Of a stretch of DNA of 64,000 bases, positions 40,221 to 50,000 are shown piece after piece. How positions within the stretch are numbered: position 1 is the stretch's first letter; each line of letters opens with the position of its first letter. The stretch comes from Gammaproteobacteria bacterium. Lineage in GTDB: Bacteria; Pseudomonadota; Gammaproteobacteria; Steroidobacterales; Foliamicaceae. The notes beneath the pieces are model-generated. The model was not told the origin of the DNA and did not search any database. It saw only the letters and a program-made list of their open reading frames with translations. The position numbers and the translations under genes were made by a program. The stretch covers positions 244,629 to 308,628 of the forward strand of contig WTGP01000008.1 in assembly GCA_011523505.1 (NCBI GenBank), in the 5' to 3' direction.

Positions 40221-40255
40221 CCGGGGGGAATTCAAATAAGGCCGGGGGGAATTCA
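40221..40255. repeat. Perfect 14-bp direct repeat CCGGGGGGAATTCA, 21-bp start-to-start
   Basis: Copies at 40221-40234 and 40242-40255; the second ends on the A of the DeoR-type ATG. Confidence 0.85.
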
Positions 40256-41034
40256 TGTTGAGCCTGATCGAAAGGCGCTCCGAAATCGTGCGCCAGACTG
40301 AGTCCAAGGGCAAGGTAGGGGTGGAAGAACTGGCCCTGAAGCTCAATGTTTCGCAAGTCACCATCCGCAACGATCTGAACGCGCTGAACAGCAAGGGGCT
40401 GGTCGTGCGCGCCCGCGGCGGCGCCGTCGCCAGCAACCGTCTGACCCGCGAGCTTTCCCTGCAGGAGCGGCACAAGGACAACCTGTCCGTCAAGCGGCGC
40501 CTGGGGCGGGCCGTTGCGGATCTGATCGGCAACGAAGTCCGCACCATAGCGCTGGACTCCGGCACGACGACCGAGGAGGTGGCCCTCTGCCTGCTGGACC
40601 ATCGGGACCTCACGGTCGTCACCAACGGCCTGAACGTGGCGGCGGCGCTGGCCCGGGCCCGGCACATTGAAATCCTGGTCACGGGCGGAATACTGCGCAC
40701 CCGGTCGCTGAGCTTCTTCGGCAAGCATGCCGAGGATGGCCTGCGCCACATACATTTCGACAAGCTGGTACTCGGCGCCGACGGAATCGATACCGGAGTC
40801 GGAGTAACCTCTCACTTCGCGCAGGAGGCCAGCCTGAGCCGCCGGATGTGCAACATGGCCAGCGAGATCATCCTGGTGGCGGACTCGTCGAAATTCGGCA
40901 GGCGCTGCTCGCACATCATCTGCAGGTTCGACCGGATCGACACGCTGGTAACGGACGCGGGCATCCCCCGGGACATCGTTCGGCAACTGGCCCACGAGGG
41001 CGTCAACCTGCACATCGTCGACGAAACCGACTGA
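40255..41034 (+). CDS. DeoR/GlpR family transcriptional regulator
   Basis: GKVGVEELALKLNVSQVTIRNDLNALNSKGLVVRARGGAV; LDSGTTTEEVA sugar-P-binding-like domain. Confidence 0.93.
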   Translation: MLSLIERRSEIVRQTESKGKVGVEELALKLNVSQVTIRNDLNALNSKGLVVRARGGAVASNRLTRELSLQERHKDNLSVKRRLGRAVADLIGNEVRTIALDSGTTTEEVALCLLDHRDLTVVTNGLNVAAALARARHIEILVTGGILRTRSLSFFGKHAEDGLRHIHFDKLVLGADGIDTGVGVTSHFAQEASLSRRMCNMASEIILVADSSKFGRRCSHIICRFDRIDTLVTDAGIPRDIVRQLAHEGVNLHIVDETD

Positions 41035-41111
41035 GGGCGGCCCGCCGCCTGGGTAGCGGCCATAATGATCGGCGTCAAGGCGTCGGACCCCGCTATGGCC
41101 GGACCACATCC

Positions 41112-42413
41112 ATGAAGCGCAATCCGGACTCCGGCTTCCGGTCGCAGGGTTTGTGGGCGAGGCTGGCGCGCGGCGAGGTCTCGAGCGAACAGGCGGTCGA
41201 ACATTGCATTGCGCGCTACGAGGACCGCGAGCAGGACGTGCAGGCGTTCGCGGCCTTCGACGCGGAGCGGGCGCTGGGCGAAGCGCGGGCCCGGGACCGC
41301 GAGCGCGAACTGCGCGGGCCGCGCGGCCCGCTGCACGGCCTGCCGTTCGCGGTCAAGGATGTGATCGACACGGTGGACCTGCCCACGCAGCGCGGTTCGC
41401 CGCGTTACGAGGGCCGGCGCGCCGAGCAGGACGCAGCCTGCGTGCGCCTGCTGCGCCAGGCCGGCTGCGTGCTGCTGGGCAAGGCGGACACGGTCGAATT
41501 CGCCGGCATCGGACGCGACCCGCCCACCGCCAACCCGCACGATCCCAAGCGCACCCCGGGCGGCTCGTCGGCGGGTTCGGGCGCTGCCGTGGCCACCGGC
41601 ATGGCGCCCATGGCGCTGGGAACGCAGACCGGCGGTTCGGTGATCCGGCCGTCCTCGTTCTGCGGCGTGGCCGGTTTCAAGCCCACGTACGGCCGGGTGC
41701 CGGTGCAGGGACTGTGGCTGCATGCGCCCAGCCTCGATACGGTGGGCTGGATGGCCGAGGACGTGGAACTGCTGGCGCGCACGGGGGAAGTCCTGAACCT
41801 GGGCGAATGGCAGGCGCCCGAAGCAGGCCGGAGCCTGCGGATCGGGCTTTACCGCACGCCCTACTGGCCCGACGCCGAGCCGGCCAGCCGGTCGGCCGTG
41901 CAGACCGCGGCGGACAGTCTTGCGGCCTCCGGCCATGGCGTCGAGGAGGTGGAGGAAATCCCGGGCGCGGAGAACCTCAACGAGTGGCAGGACGTGATCA
42001 TGCACGGCGAGGCGCGGATCTCGCTTATGGCCGAGTACGGCGCCGGCAAGCAGGGCCTGCACGAGGACATCATCGAGGAGGTCGAGGTCAACCGCGGGAT
42101 CACGCCGCGGGCAATGGCCGAGGCCTACGACGGCATCGGCGGCCTGCGCCCGGCGTTCGAAAAGCGCCTGGCCGATTACGACGCCTGGCTGACGGCCTCG
42201 GTGCCGGGTGAAGCGATACCGCGCAGGGACGGAAACGGCGAGGCCACGTTCAACCGGCTGTTCACGGCGCTGCAGCTGCCGTGCGTGACGATCCCGGGCC
42301 TGACCGGGCCGGCCGGACTGCCTGTGGGCGTGCAGTTCGTGGGGGCGCGGTTCGCCGACATGCGGGTGCTGGCCGCGGCAGCCATGCTGGAAAATTTGCT
42401 GGCCGGCGACTGA
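41112..42413 (+). CDS. Amidase (amidase signature family)
   Basis: GLPFAVKDVIDTVDLPTQRGSP; PGGSSAGSGAAVATGMAPMALGTQTGGSVIRPSSFCGVAGFKPTYG. Confidence 0.93.
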   Translation: MKRNPDSGFRSQGLWARLARGEVSSEQAVEHCIARYEDREQDVQAFAAFDAERALGEARARDRERELRGPRGPLHGLPFAVKDVIDTVDLPTQRGSPRYEGRRAEQDAACVRLLRQAGCVLLGKADTVEFAGIGRDPPTANPHDPKRTPGGSSAGSGAAVATGMAPMALGTQTGGSVIRPSSFCGVAGFKPTYGRVPVQGLWLHAPSLDTVGWMAEDVELLARTGEVLNLGEWQAPEAGRSLRIGLYRTPYWPDAEPASRSAVQTAADSLAASGHGVEEVEEIPGAENLNEWQDVIMHGEARISLMAEYGAGKQGLHEDIIEEVEVNRGITPRAMAEAYDGIGGLRPAFEKRLADYDAWLTASVPGEAIPRRDGNGEATFNRLFTALQLPCVTIPGLTGPAGLPVGVQFVGARFADMRVLAAAAMLENLLAGD

Positions 42414-43787
42414 TCACGGCAATTCAGGAAGGTCTCCGACGCCGCCCATTTCATCCAGGCGCGATAAGCGATCAAACAGATCTGCAGCCAGATCGTCAGA
42501 AACTGCGCCGGTAACCGTCGCGCAATCCATGAACTTGGCGCGCAGCTCGTCCGGGGTAAGCGGGTTCTGCCCATGCCCCCGGTAGCGATGGACCGGCGCG
42601 CTTTCCAGCGCGGTTCCGTTGTCAAGCGCGACGCCGACCGTGTCATGGCGCGCCCCCACCGGGTAGATCGGATCGTCGTCCGGGCCTTCCTCCCGCTCCA
42701 CCTTCCGCATCAGCGCCTGCACGTCGTCGCTCCGCACGCAATCGTCGCGCATCTCCGTTAATCCCAGGCGCCCGAAGATCAGCGGCGCCGCGACCGCGAA
42801 CTCGAGACTGAACTTGGCCTGCATGGCATCGGCGGGCAGGCGGAACTGCATGACGGAAGAGTGCGCCTCGCTGATGCGGGCGGTCACGCGCCGGATCGCC
42901 GCGGGTTCCGGACCGTGGTCGGCGCGCAGTTGCAGGGCCGCATCCACGCAGCGCTGGGCCGCGCCCACGACCGGGTAGCGCTTGATGTTCAGCCCGTGTT
43001 CGGCCATGTACCAGTCCCGCCCGAGATCCGATGCGGCTGAGGCGCGGTCCACTCGGCCCGACGGCGAGATTACCTTCAGGAAGCCCCCTGCCCCATCCAG
43101 CGCATCCGGTCCCGCGTCCAGGCCGGCCAATGCCCGCCGCACCGCGGTAACGCCGGCTTCGGCCGCGCGCGCGGCCTGGTAGGGCTTGGCCTGGGTCCCG
43201 AAGTTGTCCATCACGCCGCCGCCGGCGGCTGCGGCCAGGCCCAGCGCGTTGCGGGTCTCGCGCCTGGACAGGCCGCGCAGCCGGATGAGCGCGGCTGCCG
43301 CTCCCACCGGGCCATAGACGCCGGTCGGGTGCCAGCCCGCCCCCTGCATGTAGTCCCGCTCACGCCGCGCGAAGACGCTCCAGACCTCGAATCCAGCCAG
43401 GTAGGCTTCGACCATGCGCGCGCCGGAAGCCTGAACGACTTCGGCTTCCGCGAGGATGGGCGGCACCAGCACCGCGCTGGTGTGGTTGGCGAACGCGTAG
43501 TCGTCGAGATCAAGCGCGTGGGCGGCGGCGGATCCGATCAGCGCCGCGGCCGAGGCCGGCATGCGCTGGCCGCTCAGCAGCAGCCGCGCCTCCGGGTCGC
43601 CCCCGCCGTCGGATTTCAGCAGGTTGCGCACCACCGGCTGGTCCACCCCCGCCAGGGCCACGCCGATACAGTCGATGAACCCGGTCACCGCAATACGCCG
43701 GGCGCTTGCCGGCGCGCGTGCGGGCAGCTCGCCGCACAGGAAGTCGAGAACGGATTCGGTCAGCGCACCCATGGCCGCACGAACCAT
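42414..43787 (-). CDS. MmgE/PrpD family protein
   Basis: SAAAHALDLDDYAFANHTSAVLVPPILAEAE; second PrpD-like gene at 47758; start 43787 or 43772. Confidence 0.83.
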   Translation of the reverse strand: MVRAAMGALTESVLDFLCGELPARAPASARRIAVTGFIDCIGVALAGVDQPVVRNLLKSDGGGDPEARLLLSGQRMPASAAALIGSAAAHALDLDDYAFANHTSAVLVPPILAEAEVVQASGARMVEAYLAGFEVWSVFARRERDYMQGAGWHPTGVYGPVGAAAALIRLRGLSRRETRNALGLAAAAGGGVMDNFGTQAKPYQAARAAEAGVTAVRRALAGLDAGPDALDGAGGFLKVISPSGRVDRASAASDLGRDWYMAEHGLNIKRYPVVGAAQRCVDAALQLRADHGPEPAAIRRVTARISEAHSSVMQFRLPADAMQAKFSLEFAVAAPLIFGRLGLTEMRDDCVRSDDVQALMRKVEREEGPDDDPIYPVGARHDTVGVALDNGTALESAPVHRYRGHGQNPLTPDELRAKFMDCATVTGAVSDDLAADLFDRLSRLDEMGGVGDLPELP

Positions 43788-43850
43788 ACACGACCCACGG
43801 TGTGCGAAAATTCGCCGTCTTTCGAAGCGCGCGAAGAGGCGCGGGCAACT

Positions 43851-45932
43851 TTGGCGCGTATCGGCATCGACATCGGCGGAACGTTCACCGACCTCATCGC
43901 CGCCGGCCGCGACGGACAGGTGCTGGCCACCCACAAACTCGCCTCCACCCCCGACGACCCGTCCCGCGCCGCGATGCAGGGCGCGGAAGAACTGCTGCGC
44001 AAGGCCGGCCTCGATTTCGCCGACGTCGAGTTCTGCTGTCACGGCACGACCGTGGCCACCAATGCGCTGCTGGAACGCAAGGGCGCCAGGACCGGGCTGA
44101 TCACGACCCGCGGTTTCCGCGACGTCCTGCACATCGGGCGCAAGGACCGCCCGTACAACTTCTCGCACTACCAGGAGATCGCCCGCCAGAGCCGCCCGCT
44201 GGCGCCGCGCCGCTGGCGGATGACGGTGCGCGAACGGGTCCGCGCGCCCGACGGCGAGGTCGAAGTGCCGCTCCACGAGGACGACGTACTCGAAGCCGTC
44301 GCGCTTCTCAGGGAACAGGGGATCGAATCCATCGCGGTCTGCTGCCTTTTCTCCTTCCTCAACCCGGAACACGAGCGGCGCATCGCGGACATCGCGCGGC
44401 GCGAGTTGCCCGAAGCCTTCGTCACCGCCAGCCACGAGATCGCGCCGCTGGTGCGCGAATACGAGCGCTTCTCCACCACCGCGATGAACGCCTACGTGGG
44501 CCCGGTAACCGGCCGCTACGTGCGCCGCTTCGCCGCCGCGCTCGAGGAGGCGGGCGTGCCGGCGCAACTGCGCCTGATGACGTCCAGCGGCGGCATGGTC
44601 GCCCCCGCCGAGGCCTGGCGGCGGCCGGTCAACCTATTGCTTTCCGGGCCGGTGGGCGCGCTGATCGCGGGCATCGAGGCCGGCGCCGAAATCGGGCGCA
44701 GGAACGTGATCACGCTGGACGTGGGCGGGACCTCCGCGGACATCGGCGTGGCGCCTGACGGCGAAATGCGCATGCGCAGCCTGCTCGATACTCGCGTCGG
44801 CGACTACGACGTGATGACGCCGATGGTCGATATCGCGACGCTGGGCGCCGGCGGCGGCTCGATCGCCTGGCTGGACCCCGAGGGCATGTTCCGCGTGGGC
44901 CCGCAAAGCGCCGGCGCCGATCCCGGACCGGCCTGCTACGGCAAGGGCGGCGACCGGCCCACCGTTACCGACGCGCTTCTAGTCAGCGGTTGGTACCGCG
45001 CCGACCACCTGGCGGACGCCGTCCCCACGCTGACGCCCGACCGGGCCCGCGACGCGATCCGCCGGCAGGTCGCTAAGCCGCTGGGCCTGACGCTGGAGGA
45101 CGCCGCCGGGGGCATCTTCGATATCGCGGTCAACAACATGGTCGAGGCGATGCGCCTGGCCAGCGTGTCCAAGGGCTTTGACCCGCGCGAATTCACGCTG
45201 GTAGCCTATGGCGGCGCGGGCGGGGCCTTCGCCGCGCCGGTGGCCGAAGCGCTGGCCATCGGCGAAGTGCTGATTCCGCCGCACCCCGGCGTTGGCGCGG
45301 CCGGCGGGCTCCTGTGCGCGCAGGTGCGCTATGAATTCAAGGCAACGCTTTGGGGCGATCTGGAAGACCTGGATTACGCGGCCGTGTCCGGCCGGTTCGA
45401 TGAGATGACGCAAGAAGCCACCCAGCGGCTGGCCGGCGACGGGTTCGGCGCGGACGAAGTGCGCCTGAAACTCTGGGCCGAGTGCCGCTATGCCGGCCAG
45501 GGCAACGAGCTGGCGGTGGATACGCCGCCCGGCGGCATCGATGCGCAGTGGGCCGCGGCGCTGCGCGAGCGCTTCGACGCAGAGCATGAGCGCGCCTATC
45601 TGCGTGCCTACCCGGACATGCCGGTGCGGGTGATCAACCTCGGCGTGTCCGCGTACGTGCCCGGCACGCCGCTGGTTTCGGCCCAGGCTCCGGAGGCGGC
45701 TTCCGGCGACGCCGAGCCGCTGCTGACCGCGCCCTGCCGCTTCCCCGGAGCCCGCGATGCGCTGGCCACGTCGTTCTACCGCCGCTCCGCTCTCAGGCCG
45801 GGCCACCGCATCGAAGGTCCCGCGATCGTCGAGCAGTCCGACACAACCACCGCAATCCCACCGGGCTGGCAGGCTCGCGTGGACCGCTATTCGAACCTCC
45901 GCCTGACCCCCGGGAGCGAGGACAGTCCATGA
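43851..45932 (+). CDS. Hydantoinase/oxoprolinase family protein, A subunit-like
   Basis: IGIDIGGTFTDLIAAGRDG; NVITLDVGGTSADIGV; probable TTG start at 43851. Confidence 0.9.
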   Translation: MARIGIDIGGTFTDLIAAGRDGQVLATHKLASTPDDPSRAAMQGAEELLRKAGLDFADVEFCCHGTTVATNALLERKGARTGLITTRGFRDVLHIGRKDRPYNFSHYQEIARQSRPLAPRRWRMTVRERVRAPDGEVEVPLHEDDVLEAVALLREQGIESIAVCCLFSFLNPEHERRIADIARRELPEAFVTASHEIAPLVREYERFSTTAMNAYVGPVTGRYVRRFAAALEEAGVPAQLRLMTSSGGMVAPAEAWRRPVNLLLSGPVGALIAGIEAGAEIGRRNVITLDVGGTSADIGVAPDGEMRMRSLLDTRVGDYDVMTPMVDIATLGAGGGSIAWLDPEGMFRVGPQSAGADPGPACYGKGGDRPTVTDALLVSGWYRADHLADAVPTLTPDRARDAIRRQVAKPLGLTLEDAAGGIFDIAVNNMVEAMRLASVSKGFDPREFTLVAYGGAGGAFAAPVAEALAIGEVLIPPHPGVGAAGGLLCAQVRYEFKATLWGDLEDLDYAAVSGRFDEMTQEATQRLAGDGFGADEVRLKLWAECRYAGQGNELAVDTPPGGIDAQWAAALRERFDAEHERAYLRAYPDMPVRVINLGVSAYVPGTPLVSAQAPEAASGDAEPLLTAPCRFPGARDALATSFYRRSALRPGHRIEGPAIVEQSDTTTAIPPGWQARVDRYSNLRLTPGSEDSP

Positions 45933-47761
45933 ACGCCGCCGAACTCTGGCCCGGACTCGACCAGGCGCGCAGCACCGGACTGGGCGCGCACGCCGAGCGC
46001 CGCTGGAACCGCGTCGAGGTGGACCCCGTTTCGCTGCAGGTGATCGGCGGCGCGCTGCACTCCATCGCCCACGAGATGGCCGAACTGCTCGTGCGCATGG
46101 CTTATTCCAGCGTCATGCGCGAGTCGCGCGACATCGGCGCGGCGCTGCTGGACTTCGACGGGCGGCAGTTGTGCGAGAGCGACTCCACGCCCATGCACTG
46201 CGGCTCCCTGCCCGCCTACGTGCGCGGCATCGACCGCAAGCACCGCGGGCGCTACCGGCCCGGCGACGTCTATCTGCACAACCACCCGTACCACGGCGCA
46301 TCGCACAGTCCCGACTACGGCGTGCTGCTGCCGCTGTTCGTGGGCGGCGTGCACGTCGGCTTCGCCGGCTGCACCGGCCACATGGTGGACATCGGCGCCG
46401 CCGACCCGGGATTCTCCGTGGACGTGCCGGACTTCTTCGCCGAGGGCCAGATCCTCGATGCGGTGAAACTGCACGCCGCCGGCGAACGGAGCGAGGGCCT
46501 CTGGTCGCTGATCATGGACAACGTGCGCACGCCCGAGGCCAACGCCGGCGATCTCGAGGCGATGATCGCCTGCTGCCGGCTGGGCGAGCGGCGTTTCGCG
46601 GGACTTGTCGCGCAGCACGGCCTGGACCGCGTGATGAGCGCGGCCGAGGAGTGGATGAACTACGCCGAGCGGCGGATGCGCGCGCGGATCGAGGAACTGC
46701 CCGACGGCGAGTACCCGGCGCCGGACGCCTGGCTGGAGGACGACGGCAAGCACTTCGGCAAGCCGCTGAAGATCGCGACGCGCGTTCTGGTGCGCGGAGG
46801 CGACATCTGCGTGGACCTGACCGGCTCCACGCCGCAGACCGCGACCGGCTTCAACTGCCCCTTCGAGGGCAGCGTGCTGCCGGCCGTGAACTTCGCGGTG
46901 CGGGCCCTGCTGCTGGACGAAACCGCCGAGGGCGCGGGCGTGCCGCAGAACGACGGCGTTTTTCGCCCGGTTTACGCCCACGCCCCGAAGGGCAGCATCT
47001 TCAACCCGATCTACCCGCGCGGCTGCGAGGCGCGCTTCACCCAGATCAACCGGATCCCCGACCAGGTCCTGGCGGCGCTGAGCGGGGCGCTGCCGGAGCG
47101 CGTCACCGGGGGCAACTCCGCCAATGTTTCGTGCTTCGTTTATTCGTTCGAGTCGTACCGGGGCAAATACCAGATCAACGTCGAGATCAACGAGGGCTCG
47201 TACGGCGGCCGCCACGGCCGCGACGGCCTCGACACCGTGGACACGCTGATGGCCAATACCCGCAACAATCCGCTGGAGGAGATGGAGCTGTCGGCGCCGA
47301 TGCTGTGCGAGCGCTACGAGCTGCGCGACGAAGCCCCGGCCCCCGGACGCTGGCGCGGCGGCATGGGCGCGGTCAAGACCTGGCGCTTTCTCGAGGGCGC
47401 GGCGGTCAGTTCCACCGGCGACAACCGCTCCGGCGATCCACCGCGCGGCATCTTCGGCGGCGCCGACGGACTGCCCGGCCAGGTAAAGGTCAATCCGGGC
47501 ACTCCCGACGAGCAGGAACTGCCGGCCAAGGTGTCGCACGCCCGTTTCGAGGCCGGCGACCGGCTGGAGATCACGCTGGTGTCCGGCGGCGGCTACGGCG
47601 ACCCGCTTCAGCGCGATCCCGCGAGCGTGGCCAACAACGTGCTCGACGGGCTGCTCTCGAGCGATGAGGCGCGCGAGCAGTACGGCGTCGTGATCGACCC
47701 GGAAACCGGCGCGCCGGACCTGCCCGCCACCGAAGCCCTGCGCTCCCGGGAGCAATCATGA
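45929..47761 (+). CDS. Hydantoinase B/oxoprolinase family protein
   Basis: VDPVSLQVIGGALHSIAHEMAELLVRMAYSSVMRESRDIGAALLD; GGYGDPLQRDP; ATGA overlap with HyuA-like. Confidence 0.92.
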   Translation: MNAAELWPGLDQARSTGLGAHAERRWNRVEVDPVSLQVIGGALHSIAHEMAELLVRMAYSSVMRESRDIGAALLDFDGRQLCESDSTPMHCGSLPAYVRGIDRKHRGRYRPGDVYLHNHPYHGASHSPDYGVLLPLFVGGVHVGFAGCTGHMVDIGAADPGFSVDVPDFFAEGQILDAVKLHAAGERSEGLWSLIMDNVRTPEANAGDLEAMIACCRLGERRFAGLVAQHGLDRVMSAAEEWMNYAERRMRARIEELPDGEYPAPDAWLEDDGKHFGKPLKIATRVLVRGGDICVDLTGSTPQTATGFNCPFEGSVLPAVNFAVRALLLDETAEGAGVPQNDGVFRPVYAHAPKGSIFNPIYPRGCEARFTQINRIPDQVLAALSGALPERVTGGNSANVSCFVYSFESYRGKYQINVEINEGSYGGRHGRDGLDTVDTLMANTRNNPLEEMELSAPMLCERYELRDEAPAPGRWRGGMGAVKTWRFLEGAAVSSTGDNRSGDPPRGIFGGADGLPGQVKVNPGTPDEQELPAKVSHARFEAGDRLEITLVSGGGYGDPLQRDPASVANNVLDGLLSSDEAREQYGVVIDPETGAPDLPATEALRSREQS

Positions 47762-49134
47762 GCGTGGCCGAGAACGGGCGCAGCCTGGCGCTGGCCGAGG
47801 AACTGCTGGCGGTGGGCGACGCCTCCCTGGCCGAGCGCGACCTCAAGCAGGTCCGGAACCTGGTCCTCGACCACCTCGGCTGCTGCTACGCCGGTTCGCT
47901 GCTGGCCTGGGGCCGGCGCATGCACGAGTGGGCCGCGCCGCACGCGGGCTCGGGCAACGCGCCGCTGCTGGCTTCGCAAACGCGCCTGGCGCCCGGCCTT
48001 GCGGCGTTCGTGAACGCCACCGCCGCCCACGGCCTGGAACTGGACGACACCCACGACGAGTCAGTCAGCCATCCAGGCGCGGCGGTCATCGCCTCCAGCC
48101 TGGCGCTGGCGGCCCACCACGGTTTGAGCGGCGAACGGCTGGCCGCCGCAATCCATGCCGGCTACGAGGCGGTCGGCCGCGTGGGCGCGGCCACCAACGC
48201 GGCCGAGACCATCGAACTGGGCTTTCATCCCACCAGCCTGTTCGTCGGCTTCGGCGCGGCCGCCGCGGCGGCCGTGCTGCTGAACCTCTCGCCGAGGGAA
48301 CTGGCGCGCGCCTGGGGGCTTGTGCTGTCCATGGCCGGCGGCTCGATGCAGTTCAGCCAGGAGCCGGAAGGCACGACCGTCAAGCGCCTGCACGGCGGCT
48401 ACGCGGCGCTGCACGGCGTAATGGCCGCGGAACACGCCGGGCTCGGCATCGCCGGACCCGAGCAGGCGCTGGAGGGCCGCTACGGCCTGATCAGCAACTT
48501 CGGCGCCGATTCCGATCCCGAGCGTCTCAACCGCCCGCACCCCGACGGCCCGGAGATCCACCGCATCAGCTACAAGCCCTATCCCTGCTGCCGCCTGTTC
48601 CACTCCACCCTCGACGCCCTTGCAGAGGTCACGGACGATTTCAGCCTGGATCCGCAGGAAATCGAATCGATCGTCGTGGGCGGGCCCGACATCATGGTCA
48701 CCCAGCACATGCTGCGCCGGCCGACCTCGGAGATGGCCGCGCAATACAGCCTGCCGTTCACGCTGGGCGCGGCGCTCTACTACGGGCCGGCCTCGGTGGC
48801 CGGCTTCATGGGCGACGCGCTCGAGGACCGGCGCACGCTGGCGATCGCCGATCGGGTGGACGCGGTGGCGGACCCGGACATGCAGGCGGCCTTCCCGGCG
48901 CACTTCGGAAGCTGGCTGGAACTCAAGGACCGCAACGGCGAAACCCGCCGCTCGGACGTGCTCGACAGCCTCGGCACGCCCGCCAACCCGATGCGCCGCG
49001 ACGACCTGGTCGCGAAGTTCGATTCGCTGACCGCCGGCGACAACGGCATAAACGGCGCCGATATTGCCGCCATGCTCGAAGAATTGCACCAAATGCGTCT
49101 AATTGACGCTCTTCTTGCACCCTTCTGCAAGTAA
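47758..49134 (+). CDS. MmgE/PrpD family protein
   Basis: NATAAHGLELDDTHDESVSHPGAAVIASSLALAAHHGLSG; ATGA overlap with HyuB-like. Confidence 0.88.
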   Translation: MSVAENGRSLALAEELLAVGDASLAERDLKQVRNLVLDHLGCCYAGSLLAWGRRMHEWAAPHAGSGNAPLLASQTRLAPGLAAFVNATAAHGLELDDTHDESVSHPGAAVIASSLALAAHHGLSGERLAAAIHAGYEAVGRVGAATNAAETIELGFHPTSLFVGFGAAAAAAVLLNLSPRELARAWGLVLSMAGGSMQFSQEPEGTTVKRLHGGYAALHGVMAAEHAGLGIAGPEQALEGRYGLISNFGADSDPERLNRPHPDGPEIHRISYKPYPCCRLFHSTLDALAEVTDDFSLDPQEIESIVVGGPDIMVTQHMLRRPTSEMAAQYSLPFTLGAALYYGPASVAGFMGDALEDRRTLAIADRVDAVADPDMQAAFPAHFGSWLELKDRNGETRRSDVLDSLGTPANPMRRDDLVAKFDSLTAGDNGINGADIAAMLEELHQMRLIDALLAPFCK

Positions 49135-49163
49135 ATACACCTAAAAGGATGATTGCAACGCCT

Positions 49164-49868
49164 ATGCCCAACGAACGCACGACCGCCGACCCGGTCCCGC
49201 AGGAGCAGTTGCAGGCCGACGTGGCCCTGCTGCTCGACACCATCGCAGCCGGCGAAGTGGCGATCGCGCCGCTGGACGTCGCCTACGCGATCAACGCCTG
49301 CACCGAGCCGGGCATCCGGCGCATCTACGCCGCCAAGAAGCGCAGCTACGAGAAACCGGGCGGGCTGTTCGCCAACACCACGATGAGCCGCGCGATCCAC
49401 GTCATGGACGACTGGAAGCACGACCTGGCCGCGACCATCGTGCGCGAGGAGAACATCCCCTTCTCGATCGTCGCGCCGTTTCGCGTCGGGCACGAGTTCT
49501 TCTCCAGCGTCGATCCCTTCGTGATGCAATCCTCCACCAAGGCCGAGACCATGGACATGCTGCTCAACGCCGGGCAGTTTCACAACGAGATCGCGCGCCA
49601 GTCCTGGGAGCGCGGCATGCCGGTGTTCGGCTCGTCGGCCAACACCTCGCTGCAGGGCTCGAAATACCGCTACGAGGACATCGAGGCGCCGGTGCGCGAG
49701 GCGGCCAGCGTGCATTTCGACTACGGGCTGTCGAAATACGCCAACCCGCACGGCCACTCCAGCACCATCATCGACTTCCGCGATTTCAGCGTGATCCGCG
49801 TGGGCGTCGTGTTCGACCAGGTCGCGGCCGCCTTCCTCAGGCACGGCAACGTCACCCTCAAGACCTGA
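49164..49868 (+). CDS. Sua5/YrdC/YciO-like domain protein
   Basis: AAKKRSYEKPGGLF (KxR..KP), VFGSSANTSLQG (SAN), SSTIIDF..RVGVV; start 49149 or 49164. Confidence 0.68.
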   Translation: MPNERTTADPVPQEQLQADVALLLDTIAAGEVAIAPLDVAYAINACTEPGIRRIYAAKKRSYEKPGGLFANTTMSRAIHVMDDWKHDLAATIVREENIPFSIVAPFRVGHEFFSSVDPFVMQSSTKAETMDMLLNAGQFHNEIARQSWERGMPVFGSSANTSLQGSKYRYEDIEAPVREAASVHFDYGLSKYANPHGHSSTIIDFRDFSVIRVGVVFDQVAAAFLRHGNVTLKT

Positions 49869-49910
49869 CCCGGGTAAAGAGCACGTCCCGCTCACGCTCC
49901 CGGATTAGGT

Positions 49911-49924
49911 ATTGCGCACGCAAT
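49911..49924. promoter_or_regulatory. Dyad-symmetric sequence ATTGCG-CA-CGCAAT upstream of the TonB-dependent receptor
   Basis: Perfect 6-bp inverted repeat, 2-nt spacer, 77 bp upstream of ATG. Confidence 0.35.
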
Positions 49925-49942
49925 CCGTTATCATTTCCGGCC

Positions 49943-49967
49943 CCCGGCGGCTGAGTGAGCCTCCGGG
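49943..49967 (+). promoter_or_regulatory. 5' UTR hairpin of the TonB-dependent receptor (loop GAGTG)
   Basis: CCCGGCGGCT-GAGTG-AGCCTCCGGG: ten-position stem with one mismatch, 33 nt upstream of ATG. Confidence 0.5.
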
Positions 49968-50000
49968 TTCCCCGGAAAACATCCAACAGGAGAAGTTCGC

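Noticed and set aside
45887-47755. 622-aa minus-strand ORF opposite hyuB
   Set aside because: Shadow ORF; hyuB carries conserved hydantoinase B motifs.
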